Of a stretch of DNA of 64,000 nucleotides, positions 60,324 to 64,000 are shown piece after piece. Numbering within the stretch: the first letter of the stretch is position 1; each line of letters opens with the position of its first letter. Origin of the DNA: DATDAH01 sp963845425 (lineage in GTDB: Bacteria > Actinomycetota > Acidimicrobiia > Acidimicrobiales > DATDAH01); the NCBI GenBank assembly GCA_963845425.1, contig CAWJSC010000002.1:124001-188000 (forward strand), given 5' to 3'. The notes below the pieces were generated by a model, which was given only the letters and a program-made list of their open reading frames with translations, made no database searches and was not told where the DNA came from. A program made the position numbers and the translations under genes.

Positions 60324-62651
60324 TCACTCGGCGGCGAGGCGGCGGGCGACACCGGTCCGGTACCGGCGAACCATGACCTGGGCCACCAGGTCCGCCACCA
60401 CGGCGAGGAGGCCGAAGGCGGCGAGCACGGTGGACCACGGGACGACCGGCCGGTCCGCGGCCCCGACCTGGTCGGCCAGGAACCGGAACACCAGGCGCCC
60501 GACGCCGATGCCCAGGGGCACGCTCACGGCGGCGACCACGGCGACGACCACGAGGGCGTGCCCGTGCTCGACCTTCATGAGCCAGCGACGATCCGCGCCG
60601 AGCGCCCGGAGCAGCGCGACTTCGCGACCCCGGTGCTGGACCGCGACGATCATGAGGTTGGCCACGGTCACGAGCACGAGCACGCCCAGGAGGCCGGCCA
60701 CGACGTCGGGAGCCGAGCGGACGCGGCGGAGGTTGCTGATGACCCCCGGTGCGTCCAGCGGGCCGAACTCGAGGCCCGTCGCCTCACCGAGCCGGGCCGC
60801 GACGGCGTCCGGATCCGCCCCCTCGCGCAACTCGATCCCCGCCGCGCTGAGCGCCCCCTCCGGCTCGAGGGCGGCGAACCCGTCGGCGGTGACCATGCCA
60901 CCCTCGCCGAGGCCCTCCCCGCCCTCGATGCCGGCGATCACCGCCAGGCCGGTCACCCGCAGGCGACGCTCTCCGCCCGAGGCCTCGGCGGTGACCTCGT
61001 CGCCGACCTCCAGGCCGAGATCCTCGGCGGCCTGGCGACCGAGGACGATCTCGTCGTCCTCCACGGGGCGCGCCCCCTCGAGGACCGTGACCACGAACTC
61101 CCCCCGAACCGGCTCGTAGCCCGTCACGTCGATCGCCTCCTCACCGACGCTGACCGAGGTGTTGCCCAGGAGGGTGAGGCCCTCGACATCGGGATCCTCG
61201 AGGATCGCGACCTGGACGTCCTCGGCGACGCGGGTGCGACCACCCTGTCCGGCGGCCAGGTCGAAGGTGAGGCCCTGGCGATCCGGGTCGTCGAGCAGAT
61301 CGTCGAGGCTGGCCGAAAAGGTACCGGCGGCAACGAGCGCAGCGACGAGGGCGACCAGTCCCGCGATCGGGGTGCTGACCGAGCCCGCGTCCCGGGCTCG
61401 GCGCGCGAACGCGAACCGCAGGCCCATGGCCGCCCAGGCGGTGCCCAGCCGTCCGGCGAGGCGGTCGGCCACCGAGCTCGGGCGGGACGGCCGCCCCCGG
61501 CTCCCGACCACGAGCACCAGCCCGACGACGACGAGCAGCCCGGCGGCCAGGAGGACGACGGCCGGGCCGTGGATCCACGGGTCGACGTCGATGCCGGGAT
61601 CGGGCTCGACCCGGGCGACGAAGCCACGCGGGAACGACCCGGAGGCCAGGACCGCCAGCCCCACGGCGCCGAAGCCCCCCACCACGGCCGGCACCGCGAT
61701 CCGACCGAGGGTGTCGGTGAGGACCTGGGCTCGGGTGAGGCCCAGCGCGGACAGGGACTGGCGCTGATCGTCGGACTGCCGGACCAGCCGGACCGCCAGC
61801 TGGGTGACGATGACCAGCCCGGCCACGCCCGTGATGAGGGCGATCACGAGCAGAGCGTTCGCCTGGGTCGAGACCGCCCGGCGGAAGTCCTGCGGCACGA
61901 GATCGACCGGGACCAGGCTGAGGAGATCCCCGTCCGGGAGGTCGTCGAGCTCGGTCCTGAGCTGCGCGAGATCGGCGCCGTCCGCCAGCGCCACCAAGGA
62001 CTGGGTGGCGGACAGGCCGATCGGACCCTCCTCGAGGAGGCGGAGCGGGAACACCGCGAGGGGGAACTCGTCCTGGAGCTCGGCCGCGCCACCGACGACG
62101 CCGACCAGGGTGGCTTCCAGGCTCGGGCCGTCGGGCTCGGCATCGAACCCGTTGGCCAGCGCCGCCGCCTCGGTGATGGTGACCAGCTGGAACCGGTCCC
62201 CGATCTCGGCACCGGCGACCTCGGTCCACAGCCTCGTGGCCACGAACTCGTCCGGCGCGTCCTCGGCCGGGAGGCGACCGTCGAGAACCTGGGTCCCGAT
62301 GCCCCGGGGGTCACCGACGAAGGCGATGGCCTCGACCGGATCCTCCGCGCCGAGCGGGATCAGGCCGCCGAAGAAGAACGTGGCCGCGGTGACCGACTCG
62401 ACCGACGGCAGCGCGGCGATGTCGTCGGTGAGCGGCGGACCCGACTCCTGTTCCATCGCGGTGTCGTAGCGAAGGCCCTCAGCTCTCTCGTAGCGGTCGG
62501 GCGCGGTAGCGGTTCGCGCTGCGCCGGCCACGAAGGTCAGCACGATCGCGCCGACGACGGCCACGCTGGCGCCCAACAGGACCGACGAGCGCCACCGCGA
62601 ACGGAGCAGGCAGCGGACCCGGTACAGAACGGCTCCCACGGGGCCAGCCAA
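60324..62651 (-). CDS. FtsX/MacB-type ABC permease without adjacent ATPase
   Basis: 775 residues from TTG 62651 (GTG 62639 also possible). One N-terminal helix (SVLLGASVAVVGAIVLTFVAG) leads into a large extracytoplasmic domain, then helices near 270-290 (ALLVIALITGVAGLVIVTQLA), 320-345, 365-390 and 420-445, a second periplasmic domain, and the last three helices (VVAGLLGVLVLVTVANLMIV and following). The duplicated FtsX permease plan fits lipoprotein or peptide-export or mechanotransmission complexes. The partner ATPase must lie elsewhere. The next gene upstream is divergent. Confidence 0.88.
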   Translation of the reverse strand: MAGPVGAVLYRVRCLLRSRWRSSVLLGASVAVVGAIVLTFVAGAARTATAPDRYERAEGLRYDTAMEQESGPPLTDDIAALPSVESVTAATFFFGGLIPLGAEDPVEAIAFVGDPRGIGTQVLDGRLPAEDAPDEFVATRLWTEVAGAEIGDRFQLVTITEAAALANGFDAEPDGPSLEATLVGVVGGAAELQDEFPLAVFPLRLLEEGPIGLSATQSLVALADGADLAQLRTELDDLPDGDLLSLVPVDLVPQDFRRAVSTQANALLVIALITGVAGLVIVTQLAVRLVRQSDDQRQSLSALGLTRAQVLTDTLGRIAVPAVVGGFGAVGLAVLASGSFPRGFVARVEPDPGIDVDPWIHGPAVVLLAAGLLVVVGLVLVVGSRGRPSRPSSVADRLAGRLGTAWAAMGLRFAFARRARDAGSVSTPIAGLVALVAALVAAGTFSASLDDLLDDPDRQGLTFDLAAGQGGRTRVAEDVQVAILEDPDVEGLTLLGNTSVSVGEEAIDVTGYEPVRGEFVVTVLEGARPVEDDEIVLGRQAAEDLGLEVGDEVTAEASGGERRLRVTGLAVIAGIEGGEGLGEGGMVTADGFAALEPEGALSAAGIELREGADPDAVAARLGEATGLEFGPLDAPGVISNLRRVRSAPDVVAGLLGVLVLVTVANLMIVAVQHRGREVALLRALGADRRWLMKVEHGHALVVVAVVAAVSVPLGIGVGRLVFRFLADQVGAADRPVVPWSTVLAAFGLLAVVADLVAQVMVRRYRTGVARRLAAE

Positions 62652-62792
62652 CCCCAGCGGGGCCCGAACGGCAAGGGTGCCAGCACGACGACAACGATGG
62701 GGTCAGCCCTCAGCGGCAGCCCGTGCGGTCCGACCCTGCGGGTGCGCCCTCCGTCTACTGTCCGCATCGACGACCCACCGGAGGTTCCCGCC

Positions 62793-63245
62793 ATGAGCAC
62801 CACCCCACCGCCCCCGCCCGGGGCCACCCCACCACCACCACCCGGCGGCGGGTTCGCCCCGGCACCGGCCCAGGCACCGGTACCGGGCCCGGCGTTCGCC
62901 CCCGCCACGATGCCCAACGACCCGAGCTTCTGGAGGAAGCTCTTCGAGCTCGACTTCCGCCATTTCGTGACGCCCTCGGTCGTCAAGGTCCTCTACATCC
63001 TGTGGATCGTCATGGCGTCGATCTACGGGTTGATCCTGCTCATCGCCGGCCTGGCCGGCCTCGGCGACAGCGACGGCGGCTCGATCATCTTCGTGCTGCT
63101 CGCTCCCATCGGGTGGTTCCTGATGGTGGTCTACGGACGAGTCATCATCGAGGTCTTCATCGCGCTGATCCGCACGGCGCAGAACACCACGGCCCTGGTG
63201 GAGCGGCAGGGCGGCGAGCCCGGCCAGCCGCCCCGCACGTTCTGA
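62793..63245 (+). CDS. DUF4282-domain membrane protein
   Basis: 150 residues from ATG 62793 with a GGAGG ribosome site. A Pro/Gly-rich cytoplasmic N-terminus (about 45 residues, PPPPPGATPPPPPGGG) precedes LFELDFRHFVTPSVVKVLYI, the start of DUF4282, and two helices (LYILWIVMASIYGLILLIAGLAGL, IIFVLLAPIGWFLMVVYGRVI). The function is unknown. It ends before a strong terminator. Confidence 0.85.
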   Translation: MSTTPPPPPGATPPPPPGGGFAPAPAQAPVPGPAFAPATMPNDPSFWRKLFELDFRHFVTPSVVKVLYILWIVMASIYGLILLIAGLAGLGDSDGGSIIFVLLAPIGWFLMVVYGRVIIEVFIALIRTAQNTTALVERQGGEPGQPPRTF

Positions 63246-63248
63246 CCG

Positions 63249-63280
63249 AGTCGGGGACCCGCGACCGTGGGTCCCCGACT
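63249..63280 (+). terminator. Strong hairpin terminator
   Basis: Perfect 12-base arms AGTCGGGGACCC (63249-63260) and GGGTCCCCGACT (63269-63280) just after the DUF4282 stop codon. Confidence 0.8.
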
Positions 63281-63319
63281 GGGGGCAGCCCTCCGGCGTG
63301 GGCCTAAGCTGGCGCGGAC

Positions 63320-63333
63320 TGGAACGCGTTCTA
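63320..63333. promoter_or_regulatory. KstR-like TetR operator candidate
   Basis: TGGAACGCGTTCTA matches the TnnAACnnGTTnnA consensus of KstR-type TetR regulators and contains the 10-base perfect palindrome GAACGCGTTC. It lies 17 bases before the ATG of the D-aminoacylase-like gene, a sensible place for repression. Confidence 0.55.
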
Positions 63334-63349
63334 CTTCGGGGGAATCGCC

Positions 63350-64000
63350 ATGTACGACCTGATCATCCGCAACGGGACGATCGTCGACGGCACGGGGGCC
63401 GACGCCCGCAAGGGTGACGTCGCGATCGAGGACGGCAAGATCGTCGCCGTCGGTGGCCAGATCGACGGCGAGGCCGTCGAGACCGTCGACGCCGAGGGGA
63501 TGTTGGTCACCCCGGGATTCGTCGACATCCACACCCATTACGACGGCCAGGCCACCTGGGACGACGTGCTCGACCCGTCCGCCGGCCACGGCGTGACCAC
63601 CGTCGTCGCCGGCAACTGTGGCGTCGGCTTCGCCCCGGTCCACCCCGGCCAGGAGGACTGGCTGATCCAGCTCATGGAGGGCGTGGAGGACATCCCGGGA
63701 ACCGCGCTGGCCGAGGGCATGTCCTGGAACTGGGAGTCCTTCCCCGAGTACCTCGACGTGCTCGACGCCCGCCACTACGCCATCGACATCGGCACCCAGA
63801 TCGCCCACGGCGCCGTCCGCGGCTACGTGATGGGCGAGCGGGGGGCCAAGAACGAGCCCGCCACCCCCGAGGACATCGAGGCCATGGCCGCGATCGTGAA
63901 GGAGGCCATAGAGGCCGGGGCCATGGGCTTCTCGACCTCCCGCACCTTGGCCCACCGGGCCATCGACGGCGAGCCCGTGCCCGGCACGTTCGCCGCAGAG
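63350..64000 (+). CDS. N-acyl-D-amino-acid deacylase (D-aminoacylase-like), 3' part outside window
   Basis: 217 residues to the window edge. MYDLIIRNGTIVDGTGADARKGDVAIEDGKI is the amidohydrolase N-terminal beta domain. FVDIHTHYDGQATWD contains the HxH metal ligands, and VVAGNCGVGFAPV the conserved Cys of the D-aminoacylase branch. FSTSRTLAHRA shows the next barrel strand. These enzymes free D-amino acids from N-acyl forms; relatives act on N-substituted compounds. A GGGGG ribosome site and a KstR-like palindrome precede the ATG. The remainder should contain the Lys/His metal ligands not visible here. Confidence 0.9.
   Translation, partial: MYDLIIRNGTIVDGTGADARKGDVAIEDGKIVAVGGQIDGEAVETVDAEGMLVTPGFVDIHTHYDGQATWDDVLDPSAGHGVTTVVAGNCGVGFAPVHPGQEDWLIQLMEGVEDIPGTALAEGMSWNWESFPEYLDVLDARHYAIDIGTQIAHGAVRGYVMGERGAKNEPATPEDIEAMAAIVKEAIEAGAMGFSTSRTLAHRAIDGEPVPGTFAAE

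Noticed and set aside
60558..62792. A 745-codon extension before the DUF4282 protein
   Set aside because: It is antisense to the FtsX-type permease. The DUF4282 start at 62793 has a ribosome site and the protein family begins there.

Overview
The window is one uniformly very GC-rich bacterial segment. GTG and TTG starts are common, Tat or lipobox signals of the actinobacterial kind are frequent, and there is an F420-type LLM oxidoreductase, a resuscitation-promoting-factor domain and many acyl-CoA enzymes. This fits a high-GC actinobacterium; an environmental member of the Acidimicrobiia is my best guess, by inference only. Both ends cut through genes (1-682 and 63350-64000). No gene-free stretch exceeds 300 bases. 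I see no rRNA, tRNA, CRISPR array, prophage or insertion sequence.

Layout. 1-6.9 kb: a partial anchored protein, then a tightly overlapping minus-strand operon herA-sbcD-sbcC-nurA, the arrangement known for archaeal DNA-end resection. 7-13.6 kb: a methyltransferase, two exported lipoprotein enzymes (intradiol dioxygenase type and SurE type), a crotonase, a MOSC protein, a glycosidase-like protein and an HD protein. 13.6-17.5 kb: an AI-2E-family permease and envelope proteins. 17.5-22.7 kb: a signalling block with a cNMP-binding domain protein, a doubly degenerate GGDEF-EAL protein, a VTTVP-repeat surface protein and an intact GGDEF cyclase. 22.8-29 kb: a second HerA-like ATPase, then an operon of lipoprotein, class A penicillin-binding protein and a membrane-anchored trypsin-fold protein lacking its catalytic His and Ser. 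29-32.5 kb: two beta-propeller lipoproteins with broken frames. 32.5-35.9 kb: a ParA ATPase with a small membrane partner, a subtilase lacking its catalytic Ser, and an L,D-transpeptidase.

36-47.5 kb is catabolic: amidohydrolase, class III aminotransferase followed by a degenerate tandem copy of its 3' half, FAD amine-oxidase-like protein, thiolase-like protein, carboxyltransferase, enoyl-CoA hydratase and a dienoyl-CoA-reductase-like SDR. 47.5-53 kb: a sulfatase, a CaiB/BaiF CoA-transferase with a VOC protein, a MazF/RHH toxin-antitoxin pair with a palindromic operator, and an acetyltransferase. 53.3-57.4 kb: a complete potADBC-like polyamine ABC importer operon. 57.5-64 kb: SnoaL-like protein, sulfotransferase, LLM oxidoreductase, an orphan FtsX-type permease, a DUF4282 protein and a partial D-aminoacylase.

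A theme across the window is transcription that seems to start at the start codon. About nineteen genes have a TAnnnT-like -10 box 6-8 bases before their ATG, GTG or TTG, which points to leaderless mRNAs and fixes several start sites.
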